From assembly GCF_030056665.1 (NCBI RefSeq), contig NZ_JASHIG010000032.1: a DNA stretch of 64,000 bases, one strand, 5' to 3'. Positions 8,118 to 17,971 of the stretch are shown here, piece after piece. Made by a program: the position numbers and the translations under genes. The stretch is from Flectobacillus roseus (GTDB taxonomy: Bacteria > Bacteroidota > Bacteroidia > Cytophagales > Spirosomataceae). A model generated the notes under the pieces. It was not told the origin of the DNA. It worked only from the letters and a program-made list of their open reading frames with translations, and made no database searches. Positions within the stretch are counted from its first letter, which is position 1. Each line of letters begins with the position of its first letter.

Positions 8118-9260
8118 CTAAAAATCTATTTCATATAAAAACTCATATTGTTTGTCACGCATACGATCGGGGGTGCGCTTCATTGTCCAATTTCTGAGTT
8201 TTATCAACAAAGGATTTTCGAGCTGAGCTAATTTACCCACATTCCAACTGTTATTAACCACTTTAGTAACCCTTGCTATTCTTTTTTGTTCGAAATGTTT
8301 CGTTACTTTTTCCCAATCATATTCTTCTTTTAGGATTTGTTGTAGCACCAAAGCATCCTCTATTGCCTGACAAGCACCTTGTCCCATGTTGGGTGTAGTG
8401 GCATGAGCGGCATCACCCAGCAACAAAATTCTGTCAAATGCCCACTGACGAATAGGCGCCAAATCATATAAATCATGTTGCATGAAATTGTTGATAGTTG
8501 TTGCCGACAAAATTTGAGGGATAGGAAATTGATAATTGGCAAAATGTTTTGCCAAGTCGGCAGGAGTATATTGTCGATAGTGAGGGTCATTTACAGGAGC
8601 ATTGATACACACAAAGTAATACACATGAGTATCTGAAATGGGCACAAATCCAAAACGACCTTTAGCACCCCAAGCCTCGAAAGCTTTGTTGATATCACAA
8701 GGAATATCGCTAATATCGACCAGCGCACGCCAGCAGGTATATCCCGAATATCGCAAGCGACTGTTGGGAAGTAACTTTTTGCGCACCACCGAATGAATTC
8801 CATCGCCTGCTATCATCACATCAGCTTGGACTTGTGTCTCATCTTCGAAGGTGACAGATACTGATTGAGAATTTTGAGAAAAATCTTTGAGCTTTTTGCC
8901 AAGTTGAATTGTTCCTTGTTGTAGTTCAGAAGCTAAAATATGGTGTAAATCATAGCGAGCAATCGTGAAGTTTCCAATACCATACTTTTCAAAAAAACGA
9001 TTAGCATATACTTCCGAAAGAACATTACCTTGGTCGTCGACTACCTCAAAAGAACTAACAATTCGTCCTGCTTGGATAATTTTTTGTTCTATTCCTAGTT
9101 TTCGTAGAGCCGTCATAGCATTGGCGGCCAATACAATTCCTGCGCCCAAAGCCTTGATTTCGCTACTTTGTTCATAGACAATGACTTCATGACCTAACTG
9201 TTGTAAAGCTATGGCCGTAGTAAGTCCGCCGATACCTGCTCCGATAATGATTACTTTCAT
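8118..9260 (-). CDS. FAD-dependent monooxygenase (aromatic hydroxylase type)
   Basis: The 380-residue protein has the group A flavin monooxygenase motifs: Rossmann VIIIGAGIGGLTTAIALQQL at the N-terminus, a DG-type motif in MIAGDGIHSVVRKKLL near residue 155, and LLGDAAHATTPNMGQGAC near residue 280. Such enzymes use NAD(P)H and oxygen to hydroxylate small aromatic or polyketide-like molecules. It is transcribed divergently from a TetR regulator at 9380, and the 119-bp gap holds paired palindromes. A substrate-inducible detoxification or degradation module is therefore likely; the substrate is unknown. Confidence 0.85.
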   Translation of the reverse strand: MKVIIIGAGIGGLTTAIALQQLGHEVIVYEQSSEIKALGAGIVLAANAMTALRKLGIEQKIIQAGRIVSSFEVVDDQGNVLSEVYANRFFEKYGIGNFTIARYDLHHILASELQQGTIQLGKKLKDFSQNSQSVSVTFEDETQVQADVMIAGDGIHSVVRKKLLPNSRLRYSGYTCWRALVDISDIPCDINKAFEAWGAKGRFGFVPISDTHVYYFVCINAPVNDPHYRQYTPADLAKHFANYQFPIPQILSATTINNFMQHDLYDLAPIRQWAFDRILLLGDAAHATTPNMGQGACQAIEDALVLQQILKEEYDWEKVTKHFEQKRIARVTKVVNNSWNVGKLAQLENPLLIKLRNWTMKRTPDRMRDKQYEFLYEIDF

Positions 9261-9280
9261 GATTGAAAAGGTTTTTAGAA

Positions 9281-9330
9281 TTTAGAACAAATGTACTAAT
9301 ATTATCTATCTATAGAACATTTGTTCTAAA
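9281..9330. promoter_or_regulatory. twin operator for the TetR regulator
   Basis: TTTAGAACAAATGT (9281-9294) and ACATTTGTTCTAAA (9317-9330) form a perfect 14-bp inverted repeat. Each arm is itself a palindrome: AGAACATTTGTTCT on the right is perfect (6+2+6), and TAGAACAAATGTACTA on the left is nearly so. The minus-strand -7 box TACATTTG overlaps the left site, so binding would block monooxygenase transcription. The spacing, centred between two divergent starts, is typical of an autoregulating TetR pair. Confidence 0.75.
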
Positions 9331-9379
9331 AATATTATCTTTAACCAAAATTCATTTAAAATTTTACCTGAAATTCATC

Positions 9380-9976
9380 ATGGTATTATCAACAAAAGAC
9401 AAGATTTTGGCAAAAGCCCTTACTCTTTTCAACGAACAGGGTACAGACTTTGTGACCGTTCGACATATAGCAAATGAATTGGGAATAAGTCATGGAAATT
9501 TATGCTATCATTTTGCCAATACCGATGTGATTATTGAAGCACTGTATCAACAGCTTGTGGATAAACTCAATGAACTGACGATACAAATGACAGGTTTATC
9601 CGAAAATCAACTGACAATTCTGTATCAGTTAAGCTATCGCAGTTTTGAGATTTTACATCAATATCGATTCTTGATGTTAGATTTTGTCAGAATCATGCGC
9701 CGAATTCCAACTCTCAAGCTACATTTTAAGGCTTTAATGCAAATTCGACAAGAACAGTTCAGGCATATCATTGCTTCGATGCAAGCGAATGGCTTCATTG
9801 ATATTCCCGAAAAGAATATTGCACCTTTAATCGAGCAGGCTCTACTATTCGGAGATTTCTGGATTTCACGTGCGGAGATTCTATTTGATGGAAATGAACA
9901 AGAAAAAATAGCCTATTATCACAAAACCTTTTACGCCCTATTTGAACCCTATTTGTGTGGTAATGCGGATTGGTGA
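9380..9976 (+). CDS. TetR/AcrR-family transcriptional regulator
   Basis: The frame is open from 9263, but that would place the start in the operator region; ATG at 9380 gives a normal TetR N-terminus (MVLSTKDKILAKAL) and 198 residues. The HTH spans residues about 25-45 (TVRHIANELGISHGNLCYHF), followed by the ligand-binding helical domain. It is divergent from the FAD monooxygenase, and the gap contains a two-site palindromic operator. It probably represses the monooxygenase and itself until a ligand, likely the monooxygenase substrate, binds. Confidence 0.85.
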   Translation: MVLSTKDKILAKALTLFNEQGTDFVTVRHIANELGISHGNLCYHFANTDVIIEALYQQLVDKLNELTIQMTGLSENQLTILYQLSYRSFEILHQYRFLMLDFVRIMRRIPTLKLHFKALMQIRQEQFRHIIASMQANGFIDIPEKNIAPLIEQALLFGDFWISRAEILFDGNEQEKIAYYHKTFYALFEPYLCGNADW

Positions 9977-10236
9977 TTTCTGGTTTCGGAAATAGTTGTT
10001 TCATCACAAATTCAAGTCTTTGTTTTGGACTTATGTTTCATAAAGCTGGTATCTCAAACCTCCACAGCCATTTACTATATTTTTTGCATTTTTGTTGTGA
10101 ATACTTCAAAGATTTAGGAACTTCTTGCGTTAATTCAAAAGTTTGACATTTTTGCTCACAACTGCCTGATTTTAACCTTGTATAAACCCGCAAGTAACCC
10201 TAAATTTCTCGATTGTTTCAATCGTCTATTTTAACA

Positions 10237-13200
10237 ATGAAAGCATTTCGTCCTTCCAATCTATTAGTACAATTGTCTTTCTTTTTCTTGCTAATACTTA
10301 GTTCTTGTTCTCATTTTGGTGATGTAACAATTAGTGGTACTAACTTTGAAGAAGAAATTAACCAAACTCAAAATCTAGTTTTCACCTTCAACAAAGACCT
10401 TGTCCCCGTTTCAGAGCTGAATACTTGGTATTCTACGGACTACATTGAGTTTTCTCCTAAAGTCGAAGGACGTTTTAAATGGACAGCCCCCAACGAATTG
10501 GTTTTCTCCCCTGCCATAGGTTTTGATCCAGCTACAGAGTATACCGCCGAGGTAAATAAGCTTGTCTTGCACAAAGCTTCCGAAAAATATGACCTCGATA
10601 CCGAGACCCTCAAGTTTCATACGCCTTATTTAGCCCTCGAAAAAACAGAAAGTTACTGGTCTAAGTCCAACAGCTCGGCTCAGGGAACGGCTATATTGAA
10701 ATTGCATTTCAATTATGCTGTTAATCCACAGGAAGTTGCTAAATTATTGAAAATAACAGGCGAAAAAGAACAAGAAGTAAAAACTCAGATTATACAAACC
10801 GATGCCTCCTCGCTGGTTCTTGTACGCATACAAGATGACATTGCATCGCAGGGCGGTTCGCTCAAGGTAAGTATTGAAAAAGGTCTTTCATTACCTTCTT
10901 CTCGCTATGCCACCTCAGAGGCAATAGAATCCGACATTCAACTGTCAGATCCAAGTAGTTTGGAGGTTCAGGAGGTTGAAAATGGATTTAGTAACAATAA
11001 AGGCTATATCAAAGTCTTATTCAACCAAGCTATTTCGCCAGAAAGTATTGCTAATGCCTACCAAGTTGCTATCAATGGCTCTGCTTCACAAAATGAAGAA
11101 ACTGAAGAATCCGTAATAGAATATGACTCTTTGGGAAATCCGATTCAAAAAGTAAAAGAAGCTCCGAAAAAAGCCGATAATCCTAAAGTAGATACCAAAT
11201 ATGAGGTAATCGAAAATGGCTTTGTTATTTCTGGCGATTTTAACGAATCTGACACCTACTTACTTGAACTCAAAACACAACTCAAGAGCGTGTTGGGTAT
11301 CAATTTGTCCGATAGCTATACCAAAGATGTGTATTTTGGACAAATGCCTGCTTCTTTGGCTTTTGTGAATAAAAAAGCAACTTATTTGAGTTCGAAAGGG
11401 CATAAAAACATTGCCTTGAATATTGTCAACATTCCTCGTGTAAATGTGAAAATTGCGAAGATTTATGAAAATAATATTCTGAATTTTCTACGTCAAAATC
11501 GTTATCAAGATTATGACTACGAAAATGAGAATGGTGGAAACAATAAGTCTTTTGTCTACTATGAAGACGAGTCAGGTTTGTATTCGGATATTTTGGTAAA
11601 TAAAATGGTGGAAACTACCAACTTGCCCAAATCTAAAGGCGTCCATGCCCTTAATTTATCCTTGCCTGACCAGAATAATTTGAAAGGAATCTATTTGGTA
11701 AGCGTCAACTCTACAGATGAGTATTATCAAAATGCCACCAAATTGGTGAGTATTTCAGATATTGGACTAATTACCAAACAAGCCGATGATGAATTGTTTG
11801 TATTTGCCAACTCTATCAAAACAACTGAGCCTATTAGTAATGTAGAAATCGCTCTGATTTCTACCAATAATCAAACGATTCAAAAACTTTCTACCGATAG
11901 CAAGGGCGTCGCCGTATTTAAAGACTTCAAAAAGAGTGGATTTAAGGTTGCGATGCTCACGGCACATACAAGTGACGATTTCAACTATTTGTTTTTGGAA
12001 GATACGCAGGTCGAAACTTCTCGATTTGAGGTAGAAGGCAAACGTAGTAACGTTTCGGGCTTTGAAGCCTTTATGTATGGCGACAGAGATATTTATCGCC
12101 CTGGCGAAACCATTCAGCTAAATACGATTATTCGTACTAATCAATGGAAATCGGTTGGTAAAATCCCTGTCAAACTACGTATTCTTATGCCTAATGGTAA
12201 AGAATGGAAAAGTTTCCACCTCGAAACCAATGACCAAGGAGCCGTTGCCTTATCAATTCCTACCGAGCGTTCTAACGTGACTGGAACTTATATATTAGAA
12301 GTCCTCAATGGTAATGATGTTATTCTAGCCTCTAGAAACGTATCAATTGAGGAGTTTATGCCCGACCGTATCAAAGTAGATGTCAATACCAACAAGCCAT
12401 TCTACCGAACTGGCGAAGTTTTGCAGGTCAATGCCACAGCCACCAATTTGTTTGGCCCTCCTGCCTCCAATCGCAATTATGAAATGGAGATGAAGTTGTC
12501 GCGTAAAGTTTTTCAACCCAAAGGATTTGAAAATTTTGTTTTTGATGTGCAAGACAATACAGCATTTGAAGGTATCATGCGCCAAGGTGTTACCAATGAA
12601 AATGGTATTGCTTCCGAAAATTTCCAATTGCCCGCAACTATGGCCGATATGGGTGTCATAGAAGCAAAAACATACGTAACTGTTTTTGATGAAACAGGAC
12701 GCCCAGTAAATCGCCTGAAAAAGTCGGATATTTTTACGCAAAATGTATTTTATGGCATTGGGTTAAATGATACCTATCTCAGTACCAATTCGCCTGTACA
12801 AATTCCATTGGTAGCGCTCAATAAAGATGCGCGGGGCGTGAGTACGCAGGGAAAAGTGGAGATTGTTCGTTTCGATTACCAAACCGTTATTGAAAAGAAC
12901 TCAGATAATTCTCTGAAATACACTTCCAAAAAGCAGACTAAGGTTGTATATGGTCGTATGGTAGATTTTAGTCAAGGGAAAGCTTCTATCAACTTTGTGC
13001 CAACGATTTCGGGTGAATACGAAATTCGAGTACATCGTAATGGTGCTAAAACTTGGACAGCACAAACTTTCTATGCTTACAGTTGGGGTAGTACCGAAAA
13101 CTCTTCGTTTGAAGTCAATACCGAAGGACAGGTTACTATGACTTTTGATAAAGAAAAATACCAAACTGGCGATAAGGTAAAAGTATTATTCAAAACACCA

Positions 13201-15762
13201 TTTGCAGGAAAACTACTTGTGACCATCGAACGTAATAAGGTACTGGAATATCATTATTTGGATACTGACAAAAAATCAGCTGAGTTGAGTTTCAAAGTAG
13301 ATGACGAACATTTACCTAATGTATACGTGTCGGCTACGCTCATTCGTCCACTCGATGATTCGAATATGCCTCTTACCGTCGCGCATGGTTATGCACCTGT
13401 CATGGTCGAAGAAGAAGATAGTCGTTTGCCTATTGAAATTTCGGCGGTAGAAAGGTCCAGGTCAAAAACTTCACAAACGATTAAGGTAAAAACCAAAGCC
13501 AATACCGCCGTTACTATTGCAGTAGTTGATGAAGGTATTTTGCAATTGAAAAATTTCAAAACACCAGACCCGCATGCTTATTTCTATCAAAAACAAGCTT
13601 TGGAGGTCAATAGCTATGATTTATATCCTTTCTTATTGCCAGAAATAGCCATTCGTCAATCGTCGAGTATGGGAGGTGATGGTTATGATTTGGAAAAACG
13701 AGTGAATCCATTGACAAATGGACGCGTCAATTTAGTGGCTATTTGGTCAGGCGAAATCACAACGAATTCAAGCGGTGAAGCTAGTATCAAAGTTGATATC
13801 CCACAGTTTTCGGGAGATTTACGAATTATGGCGATTGGTTATAAAGATGAAGCCTTTGGTTCTGCAACCAAAAACATGAAAGTAGCCGACCCATTGGTTA
13901 TCAGTACGGCGCTTCCAAGATTTGCTAGTCCAAACGATGAAATTCAAGTTCCTGTAAATATTACCAATACCACCAAACAAAATGCCGTGGTATTAGCCAA
14001 TATTGCAACGTCGGGAGGATTAGCGATTACCACCACACGCCAACAAAAAGTCGTAGTTCCTGCTGAAAGAGAAGCGAGAGTATATTTTAGTGTAAAAGCT
14101 TCACCAGTAATTGGCTTGGGCAAAGTAGTGATTAGTGTTAATGGTTTGAAAGAGAAATTTACCGAAAGTACCGAACTCAGTATTCGTCCGAGTACCTCAT
14201 TGTTAAAAACTAGCTCTTCGGGTATTATAGCTGCTAATCAGAGTAAATCGATTGCTTCTGGAACGGAAAACTTTATCCCAAGTTCAGTGTCTTCTCAACT
14301 GATTTTGAGTAAATCGCCGATGGTGCAGTTTATTGACAAATTCGAACATTTATTGGGATATCCATATGGTTGTATTGAGCAGGTAACGTCCAAGGCTTTC
14401 CCTCAACTGTATTTCAAAGATTTTGTAGGATTGATTCAAAAGGGGAAAAAACCTCAAATGAAATCAGGAGAAAATGAGCTCAATCCTAATACCAACATTA
14501 TGGCGGCTATTCACAAAATCGAGACGCAGCAATTGCCTAATGGTGGGTTAGCTTATTGGACAGGTTCAGACAAAGAATCGTGGTGGGGTTCGGTATATGC
14601 GTGTCATTTCTTGATAGAAGCTCAAAAAGCTGATTATGAAATTAACATCAATACCCTTGGCAGACTATTAGAATACATTAACAATCGAGCAAATAAGAAA
14701 GAAACAGAAACAGCATCGTTATACGACCCTGCTACTGGCTCAAGTACCCAAAGTGTCATTGCAAGTCGTGAAAATATTTATGGTTTGTATGTATTAGCGC
14801 TGTCTGGTAAACCAAACCGAGCAGTAATGAATTATTATAAAGCCAATCAACAGCTATTGAGTTTGGACGAGCGCTATTTATTGGCTGGGGCTTTTGCTCA
14901 AATCGGTGATCCTAAAAGCCAAAGTAGTGTATTGCCCACCCAGTTTGTAATGAATACAGATGCTCGTCAAAGTGGCGGAAACTTCAACTCACCAATTCGT
15001 GAACTAGCACTAAGCTTAAATACCTTAGTAGATGTAGACCCACAAAACTTGCAAATTCCAGTTTTAGCTAGATTATTATCACAGAATATTACAACCCAAA
15101 AATGGCTTTCAACCCAAGAAGAAGCCTTTAGTTTCTTGGCATTGGGTAAAATTGCTCGTAAAGCTCAAGCCAATCAAGTTACGGCTTCAGTTCGCTCAGG
15201 AAAACAAATAGGTAATTTTAGCGGTGCCGATTTATTGATGAAAAACTTAGCGCCAACCACCAGTGTAAGTACTAAAGGCAAGGGCGCTTTGTATTATTTC
15301 TTATCTAGCGAGGGATTATCGGCCAATAGCCAGTTTGTTCAGGAAGATAATTTCTTACAAGTACGAAGAACCTATTACACTCGTTCGGGACAAGTGATCG
15401 GTCAGAATCGATTTAAACAAAATCAATTGATTGTGGTAAAAGTTACGTTGTCGAGTCAAGTACCTACCGACAATATTGTTATTACAGATATGCTTCCAGC
15501 AGGTTTTGAAATCGAAAACCCACGCCTCAACGCCGACCGTGAACTTACGTGGCTGAAAGACCAAGCCTCACCTGAGCATTTTGATATTCGTGACGATCGT
15601 ATCAATTTCTTTACAAGCACAAACGGCACAAACAAGAGTTTTTACTATTTGGTAAGAGCGGTTTCTAAAGGGAAATTTACTCAAGGACCAGTAAGTGCAG
15701 ATGCCATGTACAACGCCGAACTGCGAAGCTATCATGGTGCAGGAAGTGTAACAGTAGAATAG
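10237..15762 (+). CDS. lipoprotein alpha-2-macroglobulin family protein
   Basis: With ATG at 10237 (the frame opens at a TTG at 10213) the product has 1841 residues and a lipoprotein signal ending LLILSSC, so it is a membrane-anchored envelope protein. Bacterial alpha-2-macroglobulins trap attacking proteases. Visible features are N-terminal Ig-like macroglobulin domains, the DRDIYRPGETIQLNTIIRTN segment near residue 620 typical of MG domains, the helical thioester domain with YPYGCIEQ (Cys at about residue 1379) and a final receptor-binding-like domain with DNIVITDMLPAGFEIENP. The intact GCxEQ implies a working thioester. The common partner gene pbpC is not adjacent. A strong terminator follows at 15822. 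Confidence 0.9.
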   Translation: MKAFRPSNLLVQLSFFFLLILSSCSHFGDVTISGTNFEEEINQTQNLVFTFNKDLVPVSELNTWYSTDYIEFSPKVEGRFKWTAPNELVFSPAIGFDPATEYTAEVNKLVLHKASEKYDLDTETLKFHTPYLALEKTESYWSKSNSSAQGTAILKLHFNYAVNPQEVAKLLKITGEKEQEVKTQIIQTDASSLVLVRIQDDIASQGGSLKVSIEKGLSLPSSRYATSEAIESDIQLSDPSSLEVQEVENGFSNNKGYIKVLFNQAISPESIANAYQVAINGSASQNEETEESVIEYDSLGNPIQKVKEAPKKADNPKVDTKYEVIENGFVISGDFNESDTYLLELKTQLKSVLGINLSDSYTKDVYFGQMPASLAFVNKKATYLSSKGHKNIALNIVNIPRVNVKIAKIYENNILNFLRQNRYQDYDYENENGGNNKSFVYYEDESGLYSDILVNKMVETTNLPKSKGVHALNLSLPDQNNLKGIYLVSVNSTDEYYQNATKLVSISDIGLITKQADDELFVFANSIKTTEPISNVEIALISTNNQTIQKLSTDSKGVAVFKDFKKSGFKVAMLTAHTSDDFNYLFLEDTQVETSRFEVEGKRSNVSGFEAFMYGDRDIYRPGETIQLNTIIRTNQWKSVGKIPVKLRILMPNGKEWKSFHLETNDQGAVALSIPTERSNVTGTYILEVLNGNDVILASRNVSIEEFMPDRIKVDVNTNKPFYRTGEVLQVNATATNLFGPPASNRNYEMEMKLSRKVFQPKGFENFVFDVQDNTAFEGIMRQGVTNENGIASENFQLPATMADMGVIEAKTYVTVFDETGRPVNRLKKSDIFTQNVFYGIGLNDTYLSTNSPVQIPLVALNKDARGVSTQGKVEIVRFDYQTVIEKNSDNSLKYTSKKQTKVVYGRMVDFSQGKASINFVPTISGEYEIRVHRNGAKTWTAQTFYAYSWGSTENSSFEVNTEGQVTMTFDKEKYQTGDKVKVLFKTPFAGKLLVTIERNKVLEYHYLDTDKKSAELSFKVDDEHLPNVYVSATLIRPLDDSNMPLTVAHGYAPVMVEEEDSRLPIEISAVERSRSKTSQTIKVKTKANTAVTIAVVDEGILQLKNFKTPDPHAYFYQKQALEVNSYDLYPFLLPEIAIRQSSSMGGDGYDLEKRVNPLTNGRVNLVAIWSGEITTNSSGEASIKVDIPQFSGDLRIMAIGYKDEAFGSATKNMKVADPLVISTALPRFASPNDEIQVPVNITNTTKQNAVVLANIATSGGLAITTTRQQKVVVPAEREARVYFSVKASPVIGLGKVVISVNGLKEKFTESTELSIRPSTSLLKTSSSGIIAANQSKSIASGTENFIPSSVSSQLILSKSPMVQFIDKFEHLLGYPYGCIEQVTSKAFPQLYFKDFVGLIQKGKKPQMKSGENELNPNTNIMAAIHKIETQQLPNGGLAYWTGSDKESWWGSVYACHFLIEAQKADYEININTLGRLLEYINNRANKKETETASLYDPATGSSTQSVIASRENIYGLYVLALSGKPNRAVMNYYKANQQLLSLDERYLLAGAFAQIGDPKSQSSVLPTQFVMNTDARQSGGNFNSPIRELALSLNTLVDVDPQNLQIPVLARLLSQNITTQKWLSTQEEAFSFLALGKIARKAQANQVTASVRSGKQIGNFSGADLLMKNLAPTTSVSTKGKGALYYFLSSEGLSANSQFVQEDNFLQVRRTYYTRSGQVIGQNRFKQNQLIVVKVTLSSQVPTDNIVITDMLPAGFEIENPRLNADRELTWLKDQASPEHFDIRDDRINFFTSTNGTNKSFYYLVRAVSKGKFTQGPVSADAMYNAELRSYHGAGSVTVE

Positions 15763-15821
15763 TTTTAGAATGCTGAATGGTGAATGCTTTTTTAGTTATC
15801 ATTACATCATAAATTTTAATA

Positions 15822-15862
15822 TGAAAAATGCGGTCGAAAATTATTTTTCGACCGCATTTTTC
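15822..15862. terminator. bidirectional terminator
   Basis: A 19-bp perfect inverted repeat (TGAAAAATGCGGTCGAAAA and its complement, loop of 3) lies between the convergent alpha-2-macroglobulin and DsbD genes. The A and T tracts on both sides allow termination of both transcripts. Confidence 0.85.
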
Positions 15863-15913
15863 ATAAATATTCAATAAACTCCTATTGCCTTGGTAAATTT
15901 ACCGCCTCCTTTA

Positions 15914-17950
15914 TTAATACTTCTCTACGCCACTTTTCAAATATTGAGCAAACGCAGCGATATCAAAATTTGCTCCTTGTGGGTTTTGAAGTAACTGCTC
16001 ATTGCGAGGGTCTATTAGTACATAATAAGGCTGAGAGTTGGCTTTGAAACGAGTTGTTTGCAAAACACTCCATTTTTTTCCTAATGTTTTAACAAGCTTT
16101 CCCTCTATCTCTTTTTGCTCTTCCGCAGGTAGTTCTGTACGGTCATCCACATAAAGTTGAATCAACACATAATCATTTTTGATTTGATTCAATACCGATG
16201 CGTCGGGCCACACACTTGCTTCCATTTTACGACAATTGACACAGGCATGACCTGTAAAGTCTATAAGCACTGGTTTTCCTACTTTTTTGGCATAAGCCAT
16301 TCCTTCATCATAATCAAAGAATGCATCTAAGCCTAATGGTGCATGAAAGATTTCTCCATATTTATGTGTATTTGTTGTGGAGACACTCGGCTGATCCATC
16401 GAGCGTGAATACAAATCAAAATCTTGTGTTTGTTGTGGTGGTAAAAAAGCTGAAATCGCTTTCAAAGGCGCACCCCAAAGTCCTGGCAACATATATAGAG
16501 CGAAACTCAAAGAGATTACAGCTAAAAAGAAGCGAGGAACGCCAACTGTTTCGAGTGGGGTATCATGTGCAAAACGGATTTTACCCAATAAATAAAAGCC
16601 CAACAAAGCAAAAAGGATAATCCATAATACTAAAAATATTTCTCGATCAAACCACTCCCAGTGATAGGCTAAATCTACATTTGACAAAAATTTTAAGGAT
16701 AAAGCCAGCTCCAAAAACCCTAATACTACTTTTACAGAATTTAACCATCCTCCTGATTTTGGCAAAGTCTTGAGCCAAGACGGAAACATGGCAAAAAGTG
16801 TGAATGGTAAAGCCAAGGAGATAGCAAAACCTAACATACCGATGGCTGGACCTAATAAAGCACCAGTTGTGGCAGCCTGTACAAGTAATGTTCCGATAAT
16901 AGGACCTGTGCAAGAAAATGATACCAACGACAATGTAGATGCCATAAAGAATATACCAAGGTAACCTCCTTTATCCACTTTTTGGTCTAACTTATTCGCC
17001 CAGCTACTTGGTAAAACTAGCTCGAATGCACCTAAAAATGATGCCGCAAAAACAACTAACATCAAGAAAAAGATAAAGTTAAAAACGCCATTCGAGGAAA
17101 GATTATTCAAAGCATCGGCTCCAAATACAATGGTGATGATTAAACCCAAAGCTACATAGATAACCACAATCGACAATCCATATACCAAGGAATCACGAAT
17201 TCCTGCCGAACGACTTTCTGCTTTTTTGGTAAAAAAGCTTACCGTCATCGGAAGCAAAGGAAATATACATGGCATAAACACCGCTGCCAAACCTCCGAGC
17301 AAACCAGCGATAAAAGTCATCCACAATGAATCAGCATTAGTTTCGGTAGGTGGTGCCGTGACTGTTGCCTCGACAGATTTTACGACCGTATCACTTTTAC
17401 TTTGTGGTAAGGTATCCTCTTTGACCACTTTTTTTGAGGTAGTATCTTCTACCTGTAATGAGGTAGGTGGTGTTACTTCCTCTATTTCCTCCTCTACTCC
17501 TATCGCTTTTACAGGAATTTTAAAATCAACCTCCTCTGGCGGCAAACATCTTTCATCATCACAGACCATGTATTCCAACGAACCCTTGATGACAGACTTA
17601 GGCTTTTTGAGTTTGAATTTCTGGGCAAAAACCGCCTGATTTTCAAACCAGCTAATATTCATACTGAAAGTTTTCTCAAAACCTTCCATCAACTTGGTAC
17701 GTTCCTCTACCTTTCCAATAGGTTCGTGCTCTTGGGATGACTTAAAAGAAAAGGTCGTAGGCAAAGGCCCGCCTGCCTTTACGTGTTGAGAATAGATATG
17801 CCATCCTGCATCTATTTGTGCAGTCAAAATCACTTCAACCTCTCCTTTTTCCAAAGTTTTGGTACTAAACTTCCACGAAACAGGAGTAAATATCTGTGCC
17901 TGTCCCCAAAGAGACAGGCTACAGAAAAGCACGAAAAGGAACTTTTTCAT
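15914..17950 (-). CDS. DsbD-type thiol:disulfide interchange protein
   Basis: DsbD carries electrons from cytosolic thioredoxin across the inner membrane to periplasmic thiol proteins. The 678-residue product has the usual three parts: a signal peptide and N-terminal domain with CDDERC near residue 129, a central region of about eight membrane helices with the conserved AVFMPCIFPLLPMT and SFSCTGPIIGT cysteines, and a C-terminal thioredoxin domain with FTGHACVNCRKME. All expected cysteine pairs are present. It is the last gene of the FecR-SusCD operon, 21 nt after the hydrolase gene, and would be a natural electron source for the TlpA protein encoded two genes upstream. Confidence 0.9.
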   Translation of the reverse strand: MKKFLFVLFCSLSLWGQAQIFTPVSWKFSTKTLEKGEVEVILTAQIDAGWHIYSQHVKAGGPLPTTFSFKSSQEHEPIGKVEERTKLMEGFEKTFSMNISWFENQAVFAQKFKLKKPKSVIKGSLEYMVCDDERCLPPEEVDFKIPVKAIGVEEEIEEVTPPTSLQVEDTTSKKVVKEDTLPQSKSDTVVKSVEATVTAPPTETNADSLWMTFIAGLLGGLAAVFMPCIFPLLPMTVSFFTKKAESRSAGIRDSLVYGLSIVVIYVALGLIITIVFGADALNNLSSNGVFNFIFFLMLVVFAASFLGAFELVLPSSWANKLDQKVDKGGYLGIFFMASTLSLVSFSCTGPIIGTLLVQAATTGALLGPAIGMLGFAISLALPFTLFAMFPSWLKTLPKSGGWLNSVKVVLGFLELALSLKFLSNVDLAYHWEWFDREIFLVLWIILFALLGFYLLGKIRFAHDTPLETVGVPRFFLAVISLSFALYMLPGLWGAPLKAISAFLPPQQTQDFDLYSRSMDQPSVSTTNTHKYGEIFHAPLGLDAFFDYDEGMAYAKKVGKPVLIDFTGHACVNCRKMEASVWPDASVLNQIKNDYVLIQLYVDDRTELPAEEQKEIEGKLVKTLGKKWSVLQTTRFKANSQPYYVLIDPRNEQLLQNPQGANFDIAAFAQYLKSGVEKY

Positions 17951-17971
17951 GAAAAGAGATAATTTAAAATC

